Part shown: positions 51,546 to 61,103 of the stretch, one piece after another
How the letters are laid out: each line of letters starts with the position of its first letter
Position numbering within the stretch: the stretch's first letter is position 1
From: Archangium violaceum Cb vi76
GTDB lineage: Bacteria; Myxococcota; Myxococcia; Myxococcales; Myxococcaceae
Assembly: GCF_000733295.1 (NCBI RefSeq)
Contig: NZ_JPMI01000033.1
Location: forward strand, 1-64,000
DNA length: 64,000 nucleotides
Direction of reading: 5' to 3'
The notes under the pieces: model-generated
The model's input: the letters and a program-made list of their open reading frames with translations, nothing else
What the model was told of the DNA's origin: nothing
Databases searched by the model: none
Translations under genes and position numbers: made by a program

Positions 51546-53185
51546 AACTCCTTGCCCTCCTGCTGCGCGCCTCGCGAGGCAGCGTCTTCCTGTCGGCCCT
51601 GTGCGGCCTGCTGTCGGGTGGCAGCAGCGCCGCGCTCATCGCCCTCATCAACCGCAAGCTGACCGGCACCGACACGCCGGACAGCGTGCTGGTGGGCAGC
51701 TTCATCGGTCTGATGCTGCTGTCCCTGTCGACCCGCATCTGCTCGCAGGTGCTGCTCAACGGGATGCAGCAGGGCGCGCTCTACAACATGCGCCTGCGGC
51801 TCAGCCGCAGCATCCTCTCGGCGCCCCTGCGCCGCTTCGAGGAGCTGGGCGCGCACCGGATGATCGCCACCCTGACGGACGACATCGTCACGGTCAGCAA
51901 CGGCATGATGTTGCTGCCCCTCATCGTGGTGAACGCCGCCATCCTCATCGGCTGCCTGGGGTGGATGGCGTGGCTCTCCTGGAAGCTCTTCCTGGGGATG
52001 ATCGTCTTCATGACGCTGGGCGTGCTGTCGTTCACCCTGCTCACGGGCCTCGCCACGGGCGGGCTCGCCAAGGCCCGCAACACCCAGGACGTGCTCTTCA
52101 AGCACTTCCGCTCGCTCACCGAGGGCATCAAGGAGCTCAAGCTCAACGGCAACCGCCGCGAGGTCTTCCTCGGCGAGCAGCTCGAGGGCACGGCCGGCTC
52201 GCTGCGCGACATCTACACGCGCAGCCTCAACATCTACTCGGCCAGCAGCAGCTGGGGCATGTTCCTGTTCTTCGTCGTCATCGGCCTGCTCATCTTCGCC
52301 ATGCCCGCCTTCAGCCCGCTGAGCCTGGCCGAGCTGACGGGCTACACGCTCACCGTGCTCTACCTGCAGCAGCCGCTGCAGACGCTCACCGAGTTCGTCC
52401 CCTTCCTGGCGCGCGCCGACGTGGCCATGAAGAAGGTGGAGGAGATGGGCCTGTCCCTGGAGACCGCCGCCGAGCCGTCCCGGGCCCTCGCCGCGAACAC
52501 GGCCTCGCGCGCCTTCCAGAAGCTGGAGCTGGTGGACGTCACCCATACCTACCACCGCGAGAACGACGACAGCCGCTTCACCCTCGGGCCCATCAACCTG
52601 AGCCTGGCGCCGGGCGAGCTGCTCTTCCTGGTGGGTGGCAACGGCAGCGGCAAGACGAGCCTCGCCAAGCTCTTCACCGGCCTCTACACCCCCGAGTCCG
52701 GCGAGGTGCGGCTGGACGGCCAGCCCGTCACCGACGAGACGCGCGACACCTACCGCCAGCTCTTCTCCACCGTCTTCTCGGACTTCCACCTCTTCGAGAG
52801 CCTGCTCGGCCTGGCTCCGCCCGAGCGCTCCGACAAGGTGGCGCACTACCTGAAGCGGCTGAACCTGGACCAGAAGGTGCGCGTCACCGACGGGAAGCTC
52901 TCCACCACCGAGCTGTCCCTGGGCCAGCGCAAGCGCCTGGCGCTGCTCGCCTCGTGGCTGGAGGACCGCCCCATCTACGTCTTCGACGAGTGGGCCGCGG
53001 ACCAGGACCCCGTCTTCAAGCAGATCTTCTACGAGGAGCTGCTCCCCGAGATGAAGCGCGCGGGCAAGGCCGTGCTCGTCATCAGCCACGACGATCGCTA
53101 CTTCCACGTGGCCGACCGGCTCGTCCGGCTGGACTCGGGCCGCCTCGTGGAGCCGGAGGCGGACGGGCAGCGGGTTGCTTCGTAG
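51542..53185 (+). CDS. Cyclic-peptide ABC exporter (SyrD/PvdE type), fused TM and ATPase
   Basis: 547-aa half-transporter. The N-terminal half has about six membrane segments. The C-terminal ATPase has Walker A GGNGSGKTS (near 364), signature LSLGQRKRL (near 459) and Walker B VFDEWAADQDP. The FDEWAADQDP form and overall length are typical of SyrD/PvdE-type exporters dedicated to NRPS products. The ATG overlaps the NRPS stop (ATGA), so translation is probably coupled. Inferred role: moves the lipopeptide across the inner membrane. Confidence 0.93.
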
Positions 53186-53218
53186 TCAAACCTCTTGGTT
53201 TCGCGGTATTTGAGAAGG

Positions 53219-54739
53219 ATGCGATCGACTCCTTCTCTGCTCTCCCTCGTGTCCTGTCTGGCGCTCACCCTGGCGTCGACCGGCTGTCCCTCGTCCCCCA
53301 CGGAGCCCCCTCCAGATGGGGGGACGGACGCGGGCACCGACGCGGGGGTACCTCCCGACGTCACCGGGCAGTTGGACATGCTCTCCCTGACGACCGCCGG
53401 GGAAGTCCGCCGCCCGGTGGACCTCACCACCACCGCCCCCAAGGCGCTCGTCGAGGAGGGTGGCACCTTCGTCACCCATGAAGGGGTGGGCAAGGCGGAC
53501 GGCACCTTCGTCATCCCCAACGTCCCCGCCGGCCCGTACTACCTGAGCTTCGATCCCACCACCTTCGTGGTGACGGACTCCCGGGAGGTGAAGCTCTCCA
53601 CGAACACGAGCATCGGCCGGCCCGACGCCGCGACCCAGCCCGCGGACATCAGCGGCGCGACGATCGTCTTCGACCTCGACAACCTCCACCCGTACCAGAG
53701 CACGGACGGCCTCACCCTCTACTCCACCAACCTCAATGTGGCGCGCTACCGGCTCGCGCCTTCCACCACCCCCGGGGACACCTCGGGCACCTTCACCTAT
53801 ACGGTCCGCACGGGCCAGCCGCTCATCGACCCGGCGCAGGGGGACCGTGTCCTGCTCACCCAGCTCACCAGCCGCACCGCCCCGATCGAGGGTGGCGGGA
53901 CGTTGAGCTACCGCTCCGTCAGCCGCTCCTTCGAGGCTCCCGAGTTCCAGTCCAAGCCGGGGGAGACCCAGACGATCTCCGGCACCATGGCCGAGCCTCC
54001 CGCGCTCACGGCGCCCCTGCACTGGGACATGGCCGCGTTCAGGAACCTGGCCCCCGCCATCCATCCGCGCGCCAGCGTGGCCGCGCAGGTGATGATCGTC
54101 GACGTCCAGCCCATGCCGCACACCTACGGCACCATCAGCCCCATTCCCCTGCTCGTGGAGATTGGCCTGCCGCCCCTCGTGGACGAGCTGCGCACCACCC
54201 TCACCTACGCCAATCCCTATCCCGCGAGCTGGATGCCCGTGGGCACCACGGAGACCGCTTTCGCGGTGACCTACCAGCTGCCCGGGACGGAGACGCCGGC
54301 CATCATCGCCGGCAGCGCCTCCCACTCGGAGCAGTTCCCCGGGTTCTTCTCCGGGAAGATCGCCCCCGAGTTCAGTACCGTGCAGCAGCCGCGCATCGAG
54401 GGCATGGACGCGCAGCAGCCCGTCACCCTCACCACCACCACGCCCGAGCTGAGCTGGGTGGCGCCTCCTCCCGTTCCGGGCGAGCGCTACCACTACATCG
54501 TCTTCATTCACGAGCTCTCGGTGGAGGGCTCCGCGACGGTGAGCCAGTACGTGGGCTCGATCCGGACGAATGACACCCGCACGCGGCTGCCGCCCGGGCT
54601 GCTGTCCTCGGGCCGCTCGTATGTCTTCACCTTCGACGTGAACACCACCCCGGACAACGACATCCTCCAGCAGGTGTTCAACCTCCCCATCCCCATCTCG
54701 GGCGTGCTGTCCCTGTCAGAGATCATCACCGTGCAGTAG
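53219..54739 (+). CDS. Hypothetical lipoprotein
   Basis: 506-aa protein with a lipoprotein signal (LALTLASTGC, Cys at 23) and a Pro/Asp/Gly-rich linker. A beta-rich segment (GKADGTFVIPNVPAGPYYLSF) resembles carboxypeptidase-regulatory-like domains. The rest is beta-rich with no family recognised. The ATG at 53219 gives a normal signal peptide; AGAAGG lies directly before it, so the initiation site is uncertain, and a TTG at 53195 would add 8 residues. It follows the exporter by 33 nt on the same strand and could share its transcript, but no product-related role can be claimed. Confidence 0.75.
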   Translation: MRSTPSLLSLVSCLALTLASTGCPSSPTEPPPDGGTDAGTDAGVPPDVTGQLDMLSLTTAGEVRRPVDLTTTAPKALVEEGGTFVTHEGVGKADGTFVIPNVPAGPYYLSFDPTTFVVTDSREVKLSTNTSIGRPDAATQPADISGATIVFDLDNLHPYQSTDGLTLYSTNLNVARYRLAPSTTPGDTSGTFTYTVRTGQPLIDPAQGDRVLLTQLTSRTAPIEGGGTLSYRSVSRSFEAPEFQSKPGETQTISGTMAEPPALTAPLHWDMAAFRNLAPAIHPRASVAAQVMIVDVQPMPHTYGTISPIPLLVEIGLPPLVDELRTTLTYANPYPASWMPVGTTETAFAVTYQLPGTETPAIIAGSASHSEQFPGFFSGKIAPEFSTVQQPRIEGMDAQQPVTLTTTTPELSWVAPPPVPGERYHYIVFIHELSVEGSATVSQYVGSIRTNDTRTRLPPGLLSSGRSYVFTFDVNTTPDNDILQQVFNLPIPISGVLSLSEIITVQ

Positions 54740-54759
54740 GGACCTCCAGAAATGGAAAA

Positions 54760-54790
54760 GGGTGCCCGGACTCCGTGGTCCGCGGCACCC
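54760..54790 (+). terminator. Hairpin after the lipopeptide operon
   Basis: GGGTGCC pairs with GGCACCC, with an inner GGAC/GTCC stem and a 6-nt loop. It starts 20 nt after the lipoprotein stop. No T-tract follows, as is common in GC-rich genomes. Confidence 0.55.
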
Positions 54791-54799
54791 TCACCCCGT

Positions 54800-54820
54800 C
54801 CCTCTCCCGGTGGGAGAGGG
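54800..54820. repeat. Palindromic repeat CCCTCTCCC/GGGAGAGGG, copy A
   Basis: Nine-base arms around GGT, preceded by ACCCTCACCCC. It lies between the convergent lipoprotein and dnaJ genes and can act as a stop in both directions. The same arms recur at 58466-58486. Confidence 0.7.
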
Positions 54821-54830
54821 GTGATTCAGC

Positions 54831-55960
54831 TCAGCCGAACAGCTCGCGCACCTTCTCGAAGAAGTTCTTCGACTGCGGGTGCACCTCTTCCCCGCTGGCG
54901 TCGGCGAACTTCTCGAGCAGCTCGCGCTGCTTCTGCGTCAGCCCCGTGGGCGTCTCCACCATCACGCGCACGTGCTGATCTCCCCGCTGGCCGCTGTGCA
55001 GGTGCGGAATGCCCTTGCCCTTGAGCCGGAACACCTTGCCCGACTGCGTGCCCTCGGGAATGGTCATCTTCACCTTCCCGTCCAGCGTGGGCACGTCGAT
55101 CTTCGCGCCCAGCGCCGCCTGCGTGAAGGAGATGGGCACCTCGCAGAAGACGTCGTAGTCCTCGCGCTGGAAGAGCGAGTGCTCCCGGACGATGACCGTC
55201 ACGTACAGGTCACCCGAAGGCCCGCCCCGGTCACCTGGCTCGCCCATGCCACCGAGCCGCACCCGCGTGCCGTTGTCCACGCCCGCGGGGATGTTGACCT
55301 CGATGACCTCCTCGGCCGGCACCTTGCCCGAGCCCCGGCACTTGCCGCACGGGTCCGGCACCACCGCGCCCGTGCCGCCGCAGTCCGTGCACGGCCGGCT
55401 CACCGCGAAGAAGCCCTGGGTGAAGCGCAGCTCGCCCGTGCCGCCGCACGTACCGCACGCCTTGGGCGCCGAGCCGCTCTTGCTGCCCGAGCCACTGCAC
55501 GTGTCGCACTTCTTCGGGCGCGGAATCGGCACCTTCGGACGGCAGCCGAACGCCGCCTCCTCGAAGGAAATCTCCAGGTTGAAGCGCAGGTCCGCGCCGC
55601 GGTTGCTCACCCGGCCCCGGCCCCCCGCCCCCCGAAGATGTCTCCGAAAATCTCCCCGAAGATGTCGTTGATGTTGACGCCCTGGAAGCCGCCGCCGAAC
55701 GGGTCTCCCCCGGCCGCGCCACCCACGCCCGCATGGCCGAACCGGTCATACCGGGCCCGGCGCTCGGGGTCGCTCAACACCTCATAGGCTTCCGAGGCCT
55801 CCTTGAACTTCTCCTCGGCGTCCTTGTTTCCGGGGTTCCGGTCCGGGTGGTACTGCAACGCCACCTTGCGGAACGCGCTCTTGAGCTCTTGCCCCGAGAC
55901 GTTCTTCTGGACCCCCAGTACCTCGTAGTAGTCGCGCTTCTGGCCCGCCGCCGCTGGCAT
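54831..55960 (-). pseudogene. dnaJ: DnaJ (Hsp40) co-chaperone, interrupted by a frameshift
   Basis: The J domain (YHPDRNPG) and Gly/Phe region run from ATG 55960 to a stop at 55607. The zinc-finger and C-terminal half runs in another frame from a GTG at 55610 to 54831, with four CxxCxGxG motifs (CDTCSGSG, CGTCGGTG, CTDCGGTG, CGKCRGSG). Upstream of that GTG the second frame reads GRGRV, as in intact DnaJ proteins, so one base appears lost in the G/C runs near 55611-55635. AGGGG lies 10 nt before ATG 55960. A sequencing error, a true mutation and ribosomal slippage are all possible. Intact DnaJ delivers unfolded clients to DnaK. Confidence 0.85.
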
Positions 55961-56049
55961 TGCGTTCAAACCCCTGGATTTATTGGACTTTCCAAGCCCG
56001 CGTACTCTTCGAAATCACTATAACGCAGGCAGAAGGTCCGGCAATCCGC

Positions 56050-56076
56050 GCCCGCCCCTCTTTGAGAGGGGCGGGC
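56050..56076 (-). terminator. Strong GC hairpin after the 56107-56604 gene
   Basis: Eleven-base perfect arms GCCCGCCCCTC and GAGGGGCGGGC around TTTGA, about 30 nt past that gene's stop. It fits a terminator for it, upstream of dnaJ. Confidence 0.6.
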
Positions 56077-56106
56077 ACTTCGGGATGAACGCTCGAAACG
56101 GGGGCC

Positions 56107-56604
56107 TCAGACCGTCCAGACCCGGTTGGCCGTCAGCTCCATGCGAGCGAGCCGCCGTTTGAGCACCGGATCAACGGCTCCCCTGGACGCCCACTTGGGG
56201 ACCACGAAGTGCAGCTCCGCGTTGTAGAGCTTGGCGGCGCTGGACAGGAGGCTCCAGCGGTTCTCCGTGGTGGGGTCTTCCACCATGCCCGGAGTGACGA
56301 TCTCCAGGATGATGGGGGTGCGAGCCGAATCGGACTGTCGGCAGGTGAAGTCTGGCCGATGGTCCTCGATGGTGCCCGAAAGAATGGGCGGTGGCATGAA
56401 GCCGGGCAGTCGGGCCTTGAGATCCGTGCAGCCGATGGTGCGGAAGTACTCCGCCATCAGCCACAAGAGCCGACGGCGCTCTTCATCCTCGACCACGGGC
56501 TCACAGCCCGGACTGAACAGCGCCTCTTTCCCAGTGTTGGTGTTGTCCATGGCTAGCGGAAAGCTGTCCGCCGCTTCCCGCAGGGGCAATGAAAGCTCCC
56601 ACAT
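56107..56604 (-). CDS. Hypothetical protein
   Basis: 165-aa soluble protein with no recognised family. The segment RPDFTCRQ...IILEIVTP resembles the PD...ExK layout of restriction-like nucleases but lacks the Lys, so this is not claimed. The start is uncertain: neither ATG 56604 nor ATG 56550 (MDNTNTGKEALFS) has a clear ribosome site. It diverges from the ABC exporter gene to the right. Confidence 0.6.
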   Translation of the reverse strand: MWELSLPLREAADSFPLAMDNTNTGKEALFSPGCEPVVEDEERRRLLWLMAEYFRTIGCTDLKARLPGFMPPPILSGTIEDHRPDFTCRQSDSARTPIILEIVTPGMVEDPTTENRWSLLSSAAKLYNAELHFVVPKWASRGAVDPVLKRRLARMELTANRVWTV

Positions 56605-56689
56605 GGATCGAATACCCGGCCGCGGGACGAGCGGGCGAGCGCGGGCCTTTGCCGGGGAGGCTTCTCAGTGAGAGAGTGCGCGCTCCGCC

Positions 56690-58453
56690 GTGGCCCCCCG
56701 TCCTGCTCCACACGTCTATCGCCGCCTGCTGGGATACCTCCGTCCCTATCGGAGGCTGCTGGTGTGCGGTGTGAGCGCCTCCCTGGCCGCCGCCGCCGCT
56801 ACCTCGGGGTACGCCTGGCTGGTGGGGCCGCTGTTACACGCTGTCCTTACGGGAACACCCGTGGTGCTGGCGGGATTCACGCTGCCGGGCGAGCAACTGC
56901 TCGGTGTGCTGCCCCTGCTCGTGGTGGCCATGGCGACAGTGAAGGCCACGGCGGCCTTCCTCCAGGGCGGGTGGATGCAGCGGTTGGGGCAGCGGGTGAT
57001 GGCGGACCTGCGCGGCTTCCTGTACGCCCGGCTGCTCGCCCAGCCACCGGCCTTCTTCGAGCGGCAGCACTCGGGTGAGCTGCTCACCCGCTTCACCGCG
57101 GACGTGCCGCTGGTGGAGTTCTCCGTGACGCAGGCGCTCTCCTCGTATGTGAGGGACGGGCTGCAGATCCTGGCGCTGCTCGTCACGTGTCTGCTCATCG
57201 ACGCGAAGCTCTTCCTCGTCACCTTCGTGGTGATGCCGCTCACGGTGCTGCCAGTGCGCAGCTTCGCGCGCTCGCTGAAGAAGGTGGCCAACCGCTCGCA
57301 GACGAGCCTGGGCGCCCTCACCGCGCTCACCGCGGAGCAACTGCAGGCCCTGCCCGTGGTGCAGGCCTATGGGGGCACGCCCCGGGCGCTGAAGGCCTTC
57401 GAGGCCGAGTCGAAGCACTACCTGGGGCAGATGCGCCGCTCGCTCTTCCTGCGCGGGGCGTACAGCCCCACGGTGGAGGTGATGGGGATTGTCGGCGTGG
57501 CGCTGGCGGTGGCCTGGGGCGCGCGGGCCATCTCCGCGGACCCGTCGCTCTCCGGGCGGCTGCTGTCCTTCCTCGCCGCGGTGCTGCTGCTGTACCAGCC
57601 GGTGAAGTCGCTCAGTGGCACGCTGTCCCAGGTGCTCATCGGGCTGGTGGCGGCCGAGCGCCTCTTCGCGGTGGTGGATGCTCCGGTGCCGCCAGACGAG
57701 GGAGCGGAGGCCGGGCCGCTCACCCGGGCATTGACGCTCGAGGGCCTGCGCGCCACCTACGCGGACGGCCGCGAGGCGCTGCGCGGGGTGGACCTCACGG
57801 TGCCGGCGGGAGCCCGGGTGGCGCTGGTGGGGGCCTCGGGCGCGGGCAAGACGACGCTCTTCTCCGTGCTGCTGGGCTTCCTGCCCCCGAGCGGCGGCAC
57901 GGTGGGCTGGGATGGGACCCCGCTGTCCCAGTTGAAGCCCTCCAGTGTGCGGGCGCGAATGGCATGGGTGCCGCAGGAGCCGGTGCTCTTCTCGGGCAGC
58001 GTGCGGCACAACCTGCTGCTGGGGCGGCCCGAGGCCACCGACACGGAGCTCTGGGAGGCGCTGCGGCTGGCGCACGCGGAGGACTTCGTGGGCGCCCTGC
58101 CGGGGGGCCTGGACGAGCCGGTGGGTGAGCGTGGCGCGCGACTGTCAGGTGGACAGCGGCAGCGGCTGGCCCTGGCGAGGGCCTTCCTGTGCCGGCCCTC
58201 GGTGCTGCTGCTGGACGAGCCCACGAGCGCGCTGGATGCACAGAGCGAGGCGGCGGTGGGCGCGGGCCTGGCGGCGTTGATGAAGGGGAGGACGGTGCTC
58301 GTCATCGCGCACCGGCTGTCCACGGTGCGCGACGCGGACCTCATCGTCGTGCTGGATGCGGGGCGAGTGGTGGAGGCGGGCACGCACGCGGAGCTGTCGG
58401 CGCGGGGTGGACGCTACGCCCAGCTGCTCGGAGAGGGCGCCGTCGCCGCTTGA
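56690..58453 (+). CDS. MsbA-like ABC exporter (TM-ATPase fusion)
   Basis: 587-aa homodimer-type exporter. An N-terminal membrane domain with about six helices is followed by an ATPase with Walker A GASGAGKTT (near 381), Q-loop WVPQEPVLFSG, signature LSGGQRQRLA (near 485), Walker B LLLDEPTS and switch IAHRLS. It resembles the MsbA/lipid A family, and the substrate may be a lipid or another hydrophobic compound. The GTG start at 56690 is the first in frame; its ribosome site is weak (GGGGAGG lies about 30 nt upstream). It has no operon link to the NRPS cluster. Confidence 0.87.
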   Translation: MAPRPAPHVYRRLLGYLRPYRRLLVCGVSASLAAAAATSGYAWLVGPLLHAVLTGTPVVLAGFTLPGEQLLGVLPLLVVAMATVKATAAFLQGGWMQRLGQRVMADLRGFLYARLLAQPPAFFERQHSGELLTRFTADVPLVEFSVTQALSSYVRDGLQILALLVTCLLIDAKLFLVTFVVMPLTVLPVRSFARSLKKVANRSQTSLGALTALTAEQLQALPVVQAYGGTPRALKAFEAESKHYLGQMRRSLFLRGAYSPTVEVMGIVGVALAVAWGARAISADPSLSGRLLSFLAAVLLLYQPVKSLSGTLSQVLIGLVAAERLFAVVDAPVPPDEGAEAGPLTRALTLEGLRATYADGREALRGVDLTVPAGARVALVGASGAGKTTLFSVLLGFLPPSGGTVGWDGTPLSQLKPSSVRARMAWVPQEPVLFSGSVRHNLLLGRPEATDTELWEALRLAHAEDFVGALPGGLDEPVGERGARLSGGQRQRLALARAFLCRPSVLLLDEPTSALDAQSEAAVGAGLAALMKGRTVLVIAHRLSTVRDADLIVVLDAGRVVEAGTHAELSARGGRYAQLLGEGAVAA

Positions 58454-58465
58454 GTTCCGCATGCT

Positions 58466-58486
58466 CCCTCTCCCTCTGGGAGAGGG
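58466..58486. repeat. Palindromic repeat CCCTCTCCC/GGGAGAGGG, copy B
   Basis: Same arms as the element at 54800-54820 with loop TCT, in opposite orientation: the ACCCTCACCC-type flank lies on its right, read on the minus strand. It starts 12 nt past the ABC exporter stop. Confidence 0.7.
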
Positions 58487-58538
58487 CGGGGGGTGAGGGT
58501 CGTCACCCATGTATCTCCGAGAGCAATCCCGCGCGCAG

Positions 58539-58573
58539 ACCCTCACCCTAGCCCTCTCCCAAGGGGTGAGGGG
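58539..58573. repeat. Palindromic repeat family, variant copy C
   Basis: ACCCTCACCC, then CCCTCTCCC, then GGGGTGAGGGG; CCCTCACCC pairs with GGGTGAGGG across a 15-nt loop. It can also pair with copy B (GGGTGAGGGTC at 58491 with GACCCTCACCC at 58538). It lies between two convergent genes. Confidence 0.6.
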
Positions 58574-58578
58574 ACATC

Positions 58579-59244
58579 TCACAGGAGCCAGAACAGCAGC
58601 CACACGCTGAACAGGAGCCCCAGCCCGAGGACGATGAGCATGGTCAGGCCCTCCGTCTTCTGCCGCTGGAGCATGACGGGGTCCACGGCGGGAAGCTGGA
58701 GGGGCAGTGGAGTCCGCGCCCCGGCCGAAGCAGCAGGAGGCGTGGACGCGGGCGCGGCGGAAGCGGAAACCGGAGGAGTGGCGCTCACGGGCGCGGGAGC
58801 GGCGGGCGCCATGGCCACGGCCCCGGTGCCTCCAGAGAGCACGAGCCCCTGGCGCGCTAGCGCGAGCACGCGCTGGATGTGTTGAATGTAACGGTCCTCC
58901 CCCTGGTAGTGCTCGAGGGCGAGCGCGGCGCGCAGCAGCCGGGCGGGGACGGGCTGGGCATCCGGGTGGACGACACTCGTCTCGGTGCGCACGGCCCCAT
59001 CCTGCTCCACCCGTCCGGTGCGCAGGCCCACGCCACTGGACCACACGCAGTGCTCGTCCAGAAGTGTGAGCTCCTGGCGCTGCACGCGGCCCTCCGGGTC
59101 CACGAAGGACAGCAGCTCCGCCCCCTGGGTGGACAGGTGCCAGACGGAGCGCTGGCCGTCGTCACCGGGAGGCCCTTCCACCGGGCGCGCCTGGTACAGC
59201 GCCATCACCGCGGCCTTCAATCTCTCCGACGACGGATCACTCAT
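58579..59244 (-). CDS. Hypothetical tail-anchored membrane protein
   Basis: 221-aa protein. A soluble N-terminal part (about 1-135) precedes an Ala/Pro-rich linker (about 140-190) and one C-terminal membrane helix (LTMLIVLGLGLLFSVWLLFW), which suggests a tail anchor with the bulk in the cytoplasm. No family recognised. It is convergent with the ABC exporter and divergent from the small gene at 59422. No clear ribosome site precedes the ATG. Confidence 0.7.
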   Translation of the reverse strand: MSDPSSERLKAAVMALYQARPVEGPPGDDGQRSVWHLSTQGAELLSFVDPEGRVQRQELTLLDEHCVWSSGVGLRTGRVEQDGAVRTETSVVHPDAQPVPARLLRAALALEHYQGEDRYIQHIQRVLALARQGLVLSGGTGAVAMAPAAPAPVSATPPVSASAAPASTPPAASAGARTPLPLQLPAVDPVMLQRQKTEGLTMLIVLGLGLLFSVWLLFWLL

Positions 59245-59421
59245 GGACGGGGCGTCAGACTAGGGTCGGAGGGAAGGAAACGGAAGGCACAAAGGGTGGC
59301 CACGGGTCTCGTCCAGAACAGGAAGGGTCGGGCATGCCGCTGGCTCCCTGGCCGGTCTCCCCGGGGCGGGCCGGGCCTCCGGGTGGAGTCATCCCCATGG
59401 TTGGGGCCGGAGGAGCCGTAT

Positions 59422-59673
59422 ATGGCGATCATCTACCCCGACAAGCCCATCGAGTCCCCCTTCGTGGTGCCCCCCAACCGCACCGAGGTGACGGACGAGC
59501 CGGAGCCGAGCTACCCCCGCCATGACCCGCGTTTCCCGGACGTGAGCTGGATTGGCACGGCCGAGCAGGGGGGAGGCCACATGCCCGAGGACTACGAATG
59601 GCCCACCAACCCCAAGCAGCACCAGGACGACCTGATGGGCGAATGGGAGTCCCCCCAACATCGAGGCACGTGA
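59422..59673 (+). CDS. Small acidic hypothetical protein
   Basis: 83-aa Pro/Asp/Glu-rich protein beginning MAIIYPDKPIESPF. ATG 59422 has GGAGGAG (59409-59415) 6 nt upstream, which selects this start over upstream in-frame codons. No signal peptide, membrane segment or known family. Confidence 0.65.
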   Translation: MAIIYPDKPIESPFVVPPNRTEVTDEPEPSYPRHDPRFPDVSWIGTAEQGGGHMPEDYEWPTNPKQHQDDLMGEWESPQHRGT

Positions 59674-59719
59674 CGAGCCACGTGCCTCTCCGCCGTCCGG
59701 GCGCTACGGTGCGCACCCC

Positions 59720-60484
59720 ATGAGCCGTTCCCGATCCAAGAAGATGGAGTTCGTGCGCCAGTTCGAGGGCGCACAGGTGCTCGACGGGCTGCTGGAGCTC
59801 GCGGGCACCTCGCATGACAGCCTCACGGTGCTGGCGCACATGCGCCAGGCCCACGCCGAGGGACGCCCCTCTCAGGAAGTGATTCCCAGCCTCTTCGGGC
59901 AGGAGCCCCGCTTCGAGTCCCCCGAGCTGGCGCGCCGCCTCTTCCAGAACCTGCTGGGGTTGTGGGACCTGGTGCAGGAAGGCAAGCAGGTGCGGCTGGA
60001 GGACGGCCCGCGCCCGCCCCGGCCGAAGAAGCAGAAGACGGAGCCGCCCCAGCCCTTCGCTCCGGGCGAGCCGGACACGGCATTCGTGGAGGGGGCCTGG
60101 CGTTATCTGGAAGACGACGAGAAGGCGCGCACCCGGCTGAACGATGCGTTCGAAAACAAGCAGGACGCGCTGCTGGGTGTGCTTGACGCCGCGGGGCTGT
60201 CGGACGAAGGATACGGAGTCGCCCGTCACCTGCTCTTCGAGCTGCACGCCATGCTGGAGCTTGGCTGGCCGCAGGGACTGGCGAGCGTGGCTCCCGCGGC
60301 ACTGGAGACACCGGGCATGGAGACTTCGCCAGTGCCCACGGCCCTGACCGCATACGCGGACGAGGCGTTGTTCGAGGCGGAGCAGGACGAGGAGCACCCC
60401 CTGTCACCCGAGGAGCTGGCGACGGCACGCACCCTGGTGAAGCGCGGATTGGCGGCGCTGTGGAGTGCTCGGAAGGGAAAATGA
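59720..60484 (+). CDS. Hypothetical protein
   Basis: 254-aa predicted soluble protein with a basic Pro-rich linker (PRPPRPKKQKTEPPQP) between two helical parts. No family recognised. It ends 3 nt before the next gene, so the two are probably co-expressed. Confidence 0.7.
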   Translation: MSRSRSKKMEFVRQFEGAQVLDGLLELAGTSHDSLTVLAHMRQAHAEGRPSQEVIPSLFGQEPRFESPELARRLFQNLLGLWDLVQEGKQVRLEDGPRPPRPKKQKTEPPQPFAPGEPDTAFVEGAWRYLEDDEKARTRLNDAFENKQDALLGVLDAAGLSDEGYGVARHLLFELHAMLELGWPQGLASVAPAALETPGMETSPVPTALTAYADEALFEAEQDEEHPLSPEELATARTLVKRGLAALWSARKGK

Positions 60485-60487
60485 AGA

Positions 60488-61060
60488 ATGGCACGTGACA
60501 AGGACGACGATCGGGGTGGTGGAGGCTTCTCCGGCAAACGGACGAAGAGCTGGCGGGAGATCGACGCTTCGCGCGGCAAGGGCCGGGGGCACACCTCGCG
60601 GCAGGATGATCCGGCGCAGCAGCGCATCGAGCGCAGCGCGTCGTACCAGAAGTACAAGGCGGCGGCGGATGCGCTCTTCACGGGCGGCGAGCTGCCCGAG
60701 GGTCTGGCGAAGACCTTCGATCCCGAGGGCAAGCGCAAGGCGCAGAAGCAGGCGATGCAGAAGCTGATGGAGTCCGCCGAGGACCCGCGGGCATGGGCGC
60801 AGGGGGTGCTGGACTACCTGGAGAAGTACCCCGAGCTGCCCGAGGACCCGTACTTCCTGGACAGCCTGCTGGGCCACCCGCGCGAGCGGATCGTGGACAA
60901 GGCGCTGGGCAGGCTGGAGGAGCTGGAGGCCGAGGGCAAGCTGGTGAAGACGAAGGTGCCCAAGAGCCTGGATCAGCGCCTCAAGGGCATCGAGCTCACC
61001 AGCCTGGATCCCGACATGCAGAGCCGGGCCAAGGCGCTGCGCGAGAAGCTGCGCGTCTGA
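60488..61060 (+). CDS. Hypothetical charged protein
   Basis: 190-aa highly charged, helix-rich protein with a disordered Gly/Arg/Lys N-terminus and a repeated Leu/Glu/Lys pattern. No family recognised. It starts 3 nt after the preceding stop and ends 43 nt before the DUF4132 gene. Confidence 0.7.
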   Translation: MARDKDDDRGGGGFSGKRTKSWREIDASRGKGRGHTSRQDDPAQQRIERSASYQKYKAAADALFTGGELPEGLAKTFDPEGKRKAQKQAMQKLMESAEDPRAWAQGVLDYLEKYPELPEDPYFLDSLLGHPRERIVDKALGRLEELEAEGKLVKTKVPKSLDQRLKGIELTSLDPDMQSRAKALREKLRV

Positions 61061-61103
61061 GCCGGAGGGCCCCGCCCAGTTGGTATAAGCGCGGAGGTCC
61101 CCC

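Noticed and set aside
56107-56604. PD-(D/E)xK nuclease
   Set aside because: RPDF and ILEIV resemble the first part of the motif, but the Lys is missing and no partner gene supports a restriction system.
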